A DNA stretch of 5,518 nt, from positions 1 through 5,518 of the forward strand of contig WRNS01000076.1 of the NCBI GenBank assembly GCA_009776495.1, given 5' to 3'. The DNA comes from Methanobrevibacter sp. GTDB lineage: Archaea > Methanobacteriota > Methanobacteria > Methanobacteriales > Methanobacteriaceae. The number at the start of each line of letters is the position of its first letter. The first letter of the stretch is position 1. The notes beneath the pieces are model-generated. The model worked only from the letters and a program-made list of their open reading frames with translations, made no database searches and was not told where the DNA came from. The position numbers and the translations under genes were made by a program. Below, one piece after another: positions 1 to 4,458 of the stretch.

Positions 1-2
1 TG

Positions 3-24
3 TAATGATTAAAAATAATCATTA
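3..24. repeat. Perfect inverted repeat, 9-bp arms with a 4-base loop
   Basis: TAATGATTA (3-11) and TAATCATTA (16-24) are exact reverse complements around AAAA, giving a compact hairpin on either strand. It lies about 110 bases beyond the stop of the minus-strand PAC2 gene. It could be a 3'-end processing or termination element for that transcript or for an unseen upstream gene. In DNA this AT-rich, small AT hairpins also arise by chance, so the role is uncertain. Confidence 0.4.
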
Positions 25-72
25 AGAATTCTATGATTTTATTCATTAAGATTGAAAATAATATTAAATAAG

Positions 73-91
73 TTTTTTTATTTATTTATTT
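73..91 (+). terminator. Possible plus-strand U-tract terminator
   Basis: Seven T at 73-79 are followed by ATTT-type repeats up to 91. Archaeal RNA polymerase commonly terminates at U-rich stretches without a stem. If real, it would serve a plus-strand gene that ends left of the window, so the call rests on composition alone. Confidence 0.25.
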
Positions 92-120
92 GGACTTAAT
101 TTTTATTAGGATTTAACTTC

Positions 121-127
121 AAAAAAA
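121..127 (-). terminator. Possible U-tract terminator of the PAC2 gene
   Basis: On the minus strand a run of seven T begins four bases after the TAA stop of the PAC2 gene (stop at 132-134). Position and composition fit an archaeal oligo-U terminator. The run is short and the surrounding DNA is AT-rich, so confidence is moderate to low. Confidence 0.35.
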
Positions 128-131
128 CTTA

Positions 132-845
132 TTAAATATAAATTGGAGGTTGTGGATCTTTTTTAACTTCTTCTGCTAACTTTTTAAGTCTTGACTCTAT
201 ATTCTCAGCTTCTTGGATTAGTGGTTTATAGTCAAGCTCAATATCAATTAACTTGTTTAGGCTCTGAACAACTTCAGCTGCAGCTCTTGGATCTGGATAT
301 TGTGTAAGTGTTTCTGCTAATATACAAGTTCCGGGAATGTTTTTCATTGCTGTTTGAGTAAGTAAAGTTCCAGATATTCCATTTAAATTACCCATCTGCA
401 GAATAGGAATATCTTTATTCTTAAGTTTTTCCAAAGATTCGACACTATTAGCTACTGCTGCTGTAGGATTCATCTTTTCCCTTACAATTGCACTATTAAA
501 AGTTATTAACTCTTTACTATTATTTTTATCCATCCAGTCCACGATGGCATTTGTCATGTCAAAGACAACATTTTGCGGGACAATAAAGTCTGATAAGAAT
601 AAAACTAACCCTTCACCTTCGTATATCCGGAATGGATGTAAAGTCAATCCTTTATACAAAACAGCTAATGGTGGAAAATATTTAGATTCAATATAACCTA
701 TTTCTTTCATTTTTAAATTATCAACTAATAGCCATCCAACAATGTTCCCTATAAGTCCTGCACCTGGAGAACCTTCTAGAATAATTGCATCTTCAATATT
801 TTCAGACATTATTCTACAACAATCTGTTCTTGTTTCTACTTTCAT
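132..845 (-). CDS. PAC2-family proteasome assembly chaperone / proteasome activator (PbaB-like)
   Basis: The 237-residue protein matches the archaeal PAC2 family, relatives of eukaryotic proteasome assembly chaperones, which act in the cytoplasm with the 20S proteasome. Seen: an N-terminal glycine-rich family segment (EGSPGAGLIGNIV, residues 24-36), the family signature YPDPRAAAEVVQSL (183-196), and a charged helix (about 207-228) likely to be coiled coil. The chain ends Ile-Tyr-Ile, which fits the hydrophobic-Tyr-any (HbYX) tail that proteasome activators insert into alpha-ring pockets. The archaeal activator PbaB is known to use such a tail, so a PbaB-like role is inferred, not shown. The ATG at 845 is preceded by GAGTTGA (plus 851-857), one mismatch from GAGGTGA, at five bases. 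Met14 is a possible alternative start with no visible ribosome-binding site. The gene may be co-transcribed with the minus-strand gene at 952-1365. Confidence 0.85.
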   Translation of the reverse strand: MKVETRTDCCRIMSENIEDAIILEGSPGAGLIGNIVGWLLVDNLKMKEIGYIESKYFPPLAVLYKGLTLHPFRIYEGEGLVLFLSDFIVPQNVVFDMTNAIVDWMDKNNSKELITFNSAIVREKMNPTAAVANSVESLEKLKNKDIPILQMGNLNGISGTLLTQTAMKNIPGTCILAETLTQYPDPRAAAEVVQSLNKLIDIELDYKPLIQEAENIESRLKKLAEEVKKDPQPPIYI

Positions 846-917
846 TTAATTCAACTCATTAAATTCAATAAAAAGTCATTATTTTAATAATAGATGAAAA
901 TTTCTTTTTCCCTATGG

Positions 918-957
918 GCTTGATTTGTTGAAATTAGCTATTAATAAGTAATCAAGC
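918..957. repeat. Inverted repeat overlapping the stop of the PepSY-like gene
   Basis: GCTTGATT (918-925) and AATCAAGC (950-957) are exact reverse complements separated by 24 bases. The right arm contains the TGA stop (minus strand, 952-954) of the 137-residue gene. On the minus strand the stem is not followed by a clear U-run, so a terminator or mRNA 3'-end stabiliser is only a suggestion. Confidence 0.3.
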
Positions 958-1365
958 TCTTCCAATAACTTTACCATTTTTGGAATCGATTTCAATACCA
1001 TCTACAATGTTTCCATTGGCATCGATTACTGGAACAAGCCAGTTTCCATTATCTAAAGTTTTTGGAGTTCCAGCATAACATCCTTCTGCTGCAATATGAT
1101 TATTAGCTATATTTTTCGCATTAGAAGCTGAGATTCCAGATCCAGAACCACTATTAGTACCAGATCCACCACTTCCAGATCCACTACCTCCAGATTCACC
1201 ATTTCCCGTTTCTTGGTCGTCTCCACCTGTGGTAGAATCTTCTGGATTAAAACCTGGAAGATTTGTGAATATGTTATTTTCAGGATTTATTAATCCATAG
1301 GCGGTCACACCAGCTCCTATACATAAAACTACTATGATTGAAATAATAATATTAGAATTTTTCAT
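952..1365 (-). CDS. Small membrane-anchored PepSY-like domain protein
   Basis: The 137-residue product has three visible parts. A hydrophobic helix (about residues 6-24) after a short Lys/Asn N-terminus acts as signal anchor or membrane span. A low-complexity Gly/Ser/acidic linker covers about 42-77. A C-terminal domain of roughly 60 residues (78-137) has a PepSY-like pattern: a helix starting AKNIANNHI, then WLVPVIDANG and a closing IEIDSKNGKVIG strand-turn. PepSY domains are small extracytoplasmic modules often tied to peptidase inhibition; here the role is unknown. The likely topology puts the domain outside the membrane at the end of a flexible tether. No canonical lipobox is seen at Cys15, although Cys96 lies in the outer domain. 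The ATG is supported by AAAGGTGA on the minus strand (plus 1370-1377), four bases upstream. The domain call is by eye. Confidence 0.75.
   Translation of the reverse strand: MKNSNIIISIIVVLCIGAGVTAYGLINPENNIFTNLPGFNPEDSTTGGDDQETGNGESGGSGSGSGGSGTNSGSGSGISASNAKNIANNHIAAEGCYAGTPKTLDNGNWLVPVIDANGNIVDGIEIDSKNGKVIGRA
1135..1227 (-). repeat. Gly/Ser-rich coding repeat (linker)
   Basis: This stretch encodes residues 47-77 of the PepSY-like protein, a run of Gly, Ser, Thr, Asn and acidic residues with repeated GSG units. At DNA level short imperfect copies of CCAGATCCAC-like units recur on the plus strand. It is locally richer in G and C than the flanking DNA. Such tracts expand and contract easily, so linker length may differ between strains. 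Confidence 0.6.
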
Positions 1366-1369
1366 CTTT

Positions 1370-1377
1370 TCACCTTT
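1370..1377 (-). promoter_or_regulatory. Ribosome-binding site of the PepSY-like gene
   Basis: AAAGGTGA on the minus strand lies four bases before the ATG at 1365. It is a good match to the archaeal Shine-Dalgarno sequence and fixes the start of the gene. Confidence 0.75.
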
Positions 1378-1389
1378 ATAGATTTTTCA

Positions 1390-1405
1390 TTTTTTTTTTT
1401 TTTTT
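1390..1405. repeat. 16-base T homopolymer in the leader of the PepSY-like gene
   Basis: Sixteen consecutive T are read on the plus strand, which is A16 on the coding strand of the PepSY-like gene, 25-40 bases before its ATG. Homopolymers of this length slip readily during replication, so the length may vary between cells or may be misread in sequencing. Confidence 0.8.
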
Positions 1406-1410
1406 AATGC

Positions 1411-1420
1411 TGATTAATCA
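1411..1420. repeat. 10-bp perfect palindrome TGATTAATCA with an extra arm
   Basis: TGATTAATCA equals its own reverse complement. The ATTAATC at 1430-1436 pairs with the inner GATTAAT (1412-1418), so a second hairpin with an 11-base loop is also possible. It sits 46-55 bases upstream of the minus-strand gene start. Symmetry of this size is compatible with an operator for a dimeric regulator, but no regulator can be named. Confidence 0.3.
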
Positions 1421-1524
1421 TTTTTATTCATTAATCTTTCTTTAACCATGTCAAACATCTATTAATTTTTCACATCTTATTTAATTTTGACCTTAAAAAT
1501 ACTTAAATTTTTTGCATAAAAAAA

Positions 1525-1532
1525 TTATAAAT
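1525..1532 (-). promoter_or_regulatory. Possible TATA box for the minus-strand genes
   Basis: On the minus strand this reads ATTTATAA, close to the archaeal TATA consensus. It would place transcription start near 1500 and give a leader of about 135 bases before the PepSY-like gene. Many similar A/T octamers occur by chance in this region, so this is a weak candidate only. Confidence 0.2.
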
Positions 1533-1811
1533 CTTAATGAAATCTTCTTAAAAATCATCATTATTGATTAGACTAATTAAAAAACTATTACTTAAAAAAA
1601 TTATTCATTATAAGCTATTTTTATTATTCATATATCTTTTTTTTATTTAAAATTTTTATTTCAACATAACAAGCCAACATATAATAAGTTTTTTGAGTTT
1701 ATATTATTTTTTTTGAAAATTTTATTAAAAAATTAAATTGATTATTCATTATTATATATTATTTTATGTTTCTTTTTCTTAAAATATGAAAGCTTTATTA
1801 ATAAGAATATA

Positions 1812-1819
1812 TTTAAATA
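1812..1819 (+). promoter_or_regulatory. Candidate TATA box of the frh operon
   Basis: TTTAAATA matches the archaeal TATA consensus TTTAWATA exactly and is preceded by purine-rich AGAATA, compatible with a BRE. Initiation about 25 bases downstream falls near 1840-1845. That leaves a short leader of about 20-25 bases carrying the ribosome-binding site before the start at 1865. A second A/T element at 1841-1850 is too close to the gene unless the mRNA were leaderless, which the strong ribosome-binding site argues against. Confidence 0.5.
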
Positions 1820-1852
1820 ATATTTGTTATTTTTTAATTTTTTATAAATAAA

Positions 1853-1859
1853 GAGGTGA
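1853..1859 (+). promoter_or_regulatory. Ribosome-binding site of frhA (decides a TTG start)
   Basis: GAGGTGA is a near-perfect Shine-Dalgarno sequence. It contains the GTG at 1856-1858 that would otherwise be read as the start of the frame. With this site used as the ribosome-binding site, the in-frame TTG at 1865-1867, five bases downstream, is the natural initiation codon. Confidence 0.8.
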
Positions 1860-1864
1860 CACAT

Positions 1865-3082
1865 TTGAGCGAAAAAATAGTTATATCTCCTACATCTCGT
1901 CAGGAAGGGCATGCTGAGCTTGTCATGGAAGTCGATGATGAAGGGATAGTTACAAAAGGAAGATACTTTAGTATCACTCCTGTTAGAGGCTTAGAGAAAC
2001 TCGTAGCTGGTAAAGCACCTGAAACTGCCCCAGTTATGTGTCAGAGGATTTGTGGCGTATGTCCAATTCCCCATACTTTAGCTTCTGTAGAGGCAATGGA
2101 CGACTCATTAAATATTGAAGTCCCTAAAGCCGGTCAATTGTTGAGAGAACTAACATTAGCTGCACACACAGTTAACAGTCATGGTATACATCATTTTTTA
2201 ATGGCTACTGATATTGTACCAGAAAATTTATTTGCCGATGCTGTAAACAGTGTTTCTACTATAAGAAAGAACATGCAATATGTTGTTGATATGGTTGCTG
2301 GTGAAGGTATCCACCCATCTGATGTTAGAATCGGTGGTATGGCTAGTAACATTAGTGAATTAGCTAGAAAAAAATTATACTCAAGATTAAAAGCATTAGT
2401 ACCTGTTGTAGATGCTCATGTTGAGTTAATTATTGGATTAGTAGAGGACAAAGGATTCCCAGAAGGATTAGGTGTACACAATCAACCTACTTTTGCTAGT
2501 GATAGAATATATGGAAAAAGAGAGTTCTTTGACTTAGACAGATTTACCGAAGTCATGCCTGAAAGTTGGTATGGTGATGCAGAAATAGGTAAAAAAGCTT
2601 GTTCCACTATTCCTTTATGGGATGGTGTTAGTGTAGAAACTGGTCCAAGAGCAAGAGCTTCTATATTTGCAGGATTCAAAGAAAGAGGAGTTGTGGCTCA
2701 ACATGTAGCTAGAGCTCTAGAAATGAAAACTTATCTTTCAAGAGCAATAGCTATACTTGATGAATTAAATACTTCAGCACCAACTTTAGCTGAATTTGAT
2801 TCAAGAGGAACAAATAAACTTGGTATTGGTGCTATTGAAGGACCAAGAGGTTTAGACGTTCACTTAGCACAAGTTGCTGATGGAAAAACCCAATTTTACA
2901 GTGCATTAGTACCTACTACATGGAATATTCCAACTATGGGTCCTGCAACTGAAGGTTTCCACCATGAATTTGGACCTCATGTAATACGAGCTTATGACCC
3001 TTGTTTATCTTGTGCTACTCATGTTATGGTAGTGGATGATGAAGACAAGAGCGTTGTTAAAAATGAAATGGTAAGAATCTAA
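1865..3082 (+). CDS. frhA: Coenzyme F420-reducing [NiFe] hydrogenase, large subunit FrhA
   Basis: FrhA carries the Ni-Fe centre that splits H2, the first step in reducing coenzyme F420 for methanogenesis. It acts in the FrhABG complex, which assembles into a very large cytoplasmic particle. Seen in the 405-residue product: the L1 nickel motif RICGVCPIPH (61-70, with Cys63, Cys66 and His70) and the C-terminal DPCLSCATH (378-386, with Cys380 and Cys383), the four expected metal-binding cysteines. After His386 a 19-residue tail remains, the part normally removed by a maturation protease, here expected to be FrhD. The start is taken as TTG at 1865, giving MSEKIVISPT, because the GTG at 1856 lies inside the ribosome-binding site; starting there would add three residues. 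The N-terminus agrees with the Methanothermobacter FrhA as I remember it. First gene of the operon; frhD follows after 42 bases. Confidence 0.97.
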   Translation: MSEKIVISPTSRQEGHAELVMEVDDEGIVTKGRYFSITPVRGLEKLVAGKAPETAPVMCQRICGVCPIPHTLASVEAMDDSLNIEVPKAGQLLRELTLAAHTVNSHGIHHFLMATDIVPENLFADAVNSVSTIRKNMQYVVDMVAGEGIHPSDVRIGGMASNISELARKKLYSRLKALVPVVDAHVELIIGLVEDKGFPEGLGVHNQPTFASDRIYGKREFFDLDRFTEVMPESWYGDAEIGKKACSTIPLWDGVSVETGPRARASIFAGFKERGVVAQHVARALEMKTYLSRAIAILDELNTSAPTLAEFDSRGTNKLGIGAIEGPRGLDVHLAQVADGKTQFYSALVPTTWNIPTMGPATEGFHHEFGPHVIRAYDPCLSCATHVMVVDDEDKSVVKNEMVRI

Positions 3083-3124
3083 TTATTGATTATTATATCG
3101 ATAATGGATATTTAAGGGAATAAC
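3083..3124 (+). other. frhA-frhD spacer with a small AT hairpin
   Basis: The spacer holds ATTAT (3092-3096) and ATAAT (3101-3105) around ATCG, extendable by two G-U pairs in RNA. This is the longest gap in the operon. It could be an mRNA processing or decay element that sets the ratio of abundant structural subunit to scarce protease, but the stem is weak. Confidence 0.25.
3114..3119 (+). promoter_or_regulatory. Ribosome-binding site of frhD (weak)
   Basis: AAGGGA lies five bases before the ATG at 3125. It is a poorer match than the sites of frhA and frhB, which fits a protease needed in smaller amounts than the structural subunits. Confidence 0.5.
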
Positions 3125-3595
3125 ATGGCATATGAAGCAGAGACATTGGTTGTAGGATGTGGAAACATCCTTTTTAAAGATGATGGATTTGGACCTGAGG
3201 TAATAAATGCTTTAGAAGATTATTTTAAAGATAAAGAAATGCCAAAGGAAACAATGTTTATTGATGCTGGAACTGGAGCAACACACTTTATATTTACTCT
3301 ACCTCATGAAAAGTGGAAAAAGTTAATTGTTGTTGATGTTGTTGAGTTCAATGCAGAACCAGGAACTCTTAAACTTTTTAGCCCTTATGACATGCCAAAG
3401 GGAGCATATGAAAATGTTCACTCTTGGCCTGTTGAAGAACCACTTCATGATTTAGCAGAAAATATAGAAGTGGTTATTGTAGGATGCAAACCAAAAGAAA
3501 TCTCTGTACCTAATGTAGAAATGGGTTTAACTGACCCAGTTAAAAATGCTATCCCTAAAGCCATTGAAATGATTTTAAAAGAAATAGGGGTTTAG
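3125..3595 (+). CDS. frhD: Hydrogenase maturation endopeptidase FrhD
   Basis: A 156-residue member of the HycI/HybD family of nickel-checking proteases, a usual length for the family. It is expected to remove the 19-residue C-terminal tail of FrhA after His386 once Ni-Fe is inserted, and it is not part of the finished hydrogenase. Seen: the N-terminal family motif GCGNILFKDDGFGPEV (11-26), where Asp20 aligns with the metal ligand Glu16 of HybD; a hydrophobic strand ending in Asp71 (KLIVVDVVEF), matching the second ligand; and His99 (NVHSW), the likely third ligand. The last two assignments are alignments by eye. The gene lies between frhA and frhG, the arrangement known from other Methanobacteriales. 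Its TAG stop ends three bases before the frhG start, so the two are probably translationally coupled. Confidence 0.94.
   Translation: MAYEAETLVVGCGNILFKDDGFGPEVINALEDYFKDKEMPKETMFIDAGTGATHFIFTLPHEKWKKLIVVDVVEFNAEPGTLKLFSPYDMPKGAYENVHSWPVEEPLHDLAENIEVVIVGCKPKEISVPNVEMGLTDPVKNAIPKAIEMILKEIGV
3586..3590 (+). promoter_or_regulatory. Ribosome-binding site of frhG
   Basis: AGGGG at the end of frhD lies eight bases before the ATG at 3599. It supports the long form of FrhG and overlap-type coupling with frhD, although it is weaker than the internal site at 3690-3696. Confidence 0.55.
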
Positions 3596-3598
3596 CAA

Positions 3599-4447
3599 AT
3601 GCTTGCAAGAATTAAACGGTTTTTAGGTCTTGGAGCGGACTTAGAAAAAGAAGCTAAGCCAAAGCCAAAAAAAGAGGAATCTTCACAACAGGAGGTTGGA
3701 AAAGTGGCTGAAAAACCAAAAATAGGATATATTCACTTAAGTGGGTGTACTGGTGATGGTATATCATTAACAGAAAATTATGATATTCTCGCTGAGTTAC
3801 TTACTAATATGGTAGATATTGTTTATGGACAAACCTTAGCAGATGTATGGTATAATGATGGAGTTAACCAAAATAATCCAGATATGGTTGACGACATGCC
3901 AGAAATGGATTTAGCATTAGTTGAAGGATCTGTCTGTTTACAAGATGAACACAGTATGCATGAACTTAAAAAATTAAGAGAAAGAGCTAAATTAGTATGT
4001 GCTTATGGATCTTGTGCTGCTAATGGATGTTTCACACGTTACAGTCGTGGTGGACAACAAGCACAACCAAAACATGAGGCATTTTTACCAATTGGAGAGG
4101 TAGTACAAGTAGATCTTACAATTCCAGGCTGCCCAGTTTCTCCAGAAATTGTAGCTAAATCTGTAGTTGCACTTATCAACGGAGATATGGAGTATTTACA
4201 ACCTATGCTTGATATGGCAGGCTGTACTTACAACTGTGGCTGTGACTTACAGAAAAATATTGTTAATAAATCTCTTTGTACTGGATGTGGAACATGTGCA
4301 ATGTCTTGTCAAACAAGAGCTATTTGCATGAGAGAAGGAAGACCAGACATTAATAATGATAGATGTATCAAATGTGGAGTTTGTTACACACACTGTCCTA
4401 GAAGCTGGTTCCCTGCAGAACAGATCAATAAAGATTTAGGACTATAG
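3599..4447 (+). CDS. frhG: Coenzyme F420-reducing hydrogenase, iron-sulfur small subunit FrhG
   Basis: FrhG passes electrons from the Ni-Fe site of FrhA to FrhB through three [4Fe-4S] clusters. In the 282-residue product, the proximal cluster site is SGCTGD (Cys50, Asp53), GSCAANGC (Cys139) and PGCP (Cys178). Asp53 stands where most NiFe small subunits have Cys; an Asp ligand here is a known Frh feature. A C-terminal two-cluster ferredoxin domain has Cys227/230/233/237 and Cys256/259/262/266, with further cysteines at 209, 213 and 215. The N-terminus is unusual: a basic, possibly amphipathic start (MLARIKRFLG) and a Lys/Pro/Glu-rich linker precede the conserved domain, which begins near residue 40. 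An in-frame GTG at Val36 (3704) with a much better ribosome-binding site could start a 247-residue form. No twin-arginine signal is seen, as expected for a cytoplasmic enzyme. Confidence 0.96.
   Translation: MLARIKRFLGLGADLEKEAKPKPKKEESSQQEVGKVAEKPKIGYIHLSGCTGDGISLTENYDILAELLTNMVDIVYGQTLADVWYNDGVNQNNPDMVDDMPEMDLALVEGSVCLQDEHSMHELKKLRERAKLVCAYGSCAANGCFTRYSRGGQQAQPKHEAFLPIGEVVQVDLTIPGCPVSPEIVAKSVVALINGDMEYLQPMLDMAGCTYNCGCDLQKNIVNKSLCTGCGTCAMSCQTRAICMREGRPDINNDRCIKCGVCYTHCPRSWFPAEQINKDLGL
3690..3706 (+). promoter_or_regulatory. Strong internal ribosome-binding site and in-frame GTG within frhG
   Basis: AGGAGGT (3690-3696) is the longest Shine-Dalgarno match in frhG and is followed after seven bases by GTG (3704-3706), codon 36 in the frhG frame. 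Initiation here would yield a protein starting MAEKPKIGYIHL, exactly at the edge of the conserved small-subunit domain. It may be a second start or the main one. Confidence 0.45.
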
Positions 4448-4452
4448 GAGGA
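4446..4452 (+). promoter_or_regulatory. Ribosome-binding site of frhB, overlapping the frhG stop
   Basis: AGGAGGA overlaps the last two bases of the frhG TAG stop (4445-4447) and lies six bases before the frhB ATG. A terminating ribosome on frhG would uncover or re-use this site, so frhG and frhB are probably translated in step. Confidence 0.8.
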
Positions 4453-4458
4453 TTTAAA

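Larger units (their letters stand above)
1..131. other. AT-rich intergenic DNA, no gene
   Basis: No coding region is visible. The stretch holds a short perfect hairpin (3-24), a T-rich tract on the plus strand (73-91) and a run of seven A (121-127), which is a T-run on the minus strand just past the stop of the PAC2 gene. The T-tracts on opposite strands suggest a region where convergent transcripts end. That would imply a plus-strand gene left of the window, which cannot be seen here. Confidence 0.6.
1366..1855. other. Long AT-rich divergent intergenic region
   Basis: About 490 bases lie between two genes that point away from each other, and no ORF of credible coding character is visible. 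The region must contain the promoters of the minus-strand PepSY-like gene and of the frh operon. It also holds a 16-base T homopolymer (1390-1405), a 10-base palindrome (1411-1420), three copies of TTATTCATTA (1424, 1601, 1742) and many short A or T runs. No riboswitch, tRNA or other structured RNA is recognisable, and G/C content is too low for an evident stable fold. Confidence 0.6.

Noticed and set aside
952..1365. PepSY-like protein as a lipoprotein through Cys15
   Set aside because: The residues before the Cys (Val-Val-Leu) do not fit a lipobox, which needs small residues just before Cys, and the Cys lies in the middle of the hydrophobic helix.
1841..1850. TTTATAAATA as the TATA box of frhA
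   Set aside because: It would put transcription start at about the initiation codon and leave no leader, while a near-perfect ribosome-binding site sits at 1853-1859. The TTTAAATA at 1812-1819 fits better.
1366..1855. Possible CRISPR array or structured RNA in the long intergenic region
   Set aside because: The repeated words are short (10 bases), unevenly spaced and AT-only apart from one C, with no repeat-spacer regularity. No G/C-rich stem or tRNA-like pattern is present.
2482..2679. Open frame of 65 codons on the minus strand inside frhA
   Set aside because: It is wholly antisense to a strongly conserved part of FrhA, resembles no known protein and has no ribosome-binding site that I can see. 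It is a shadow of the real gene.
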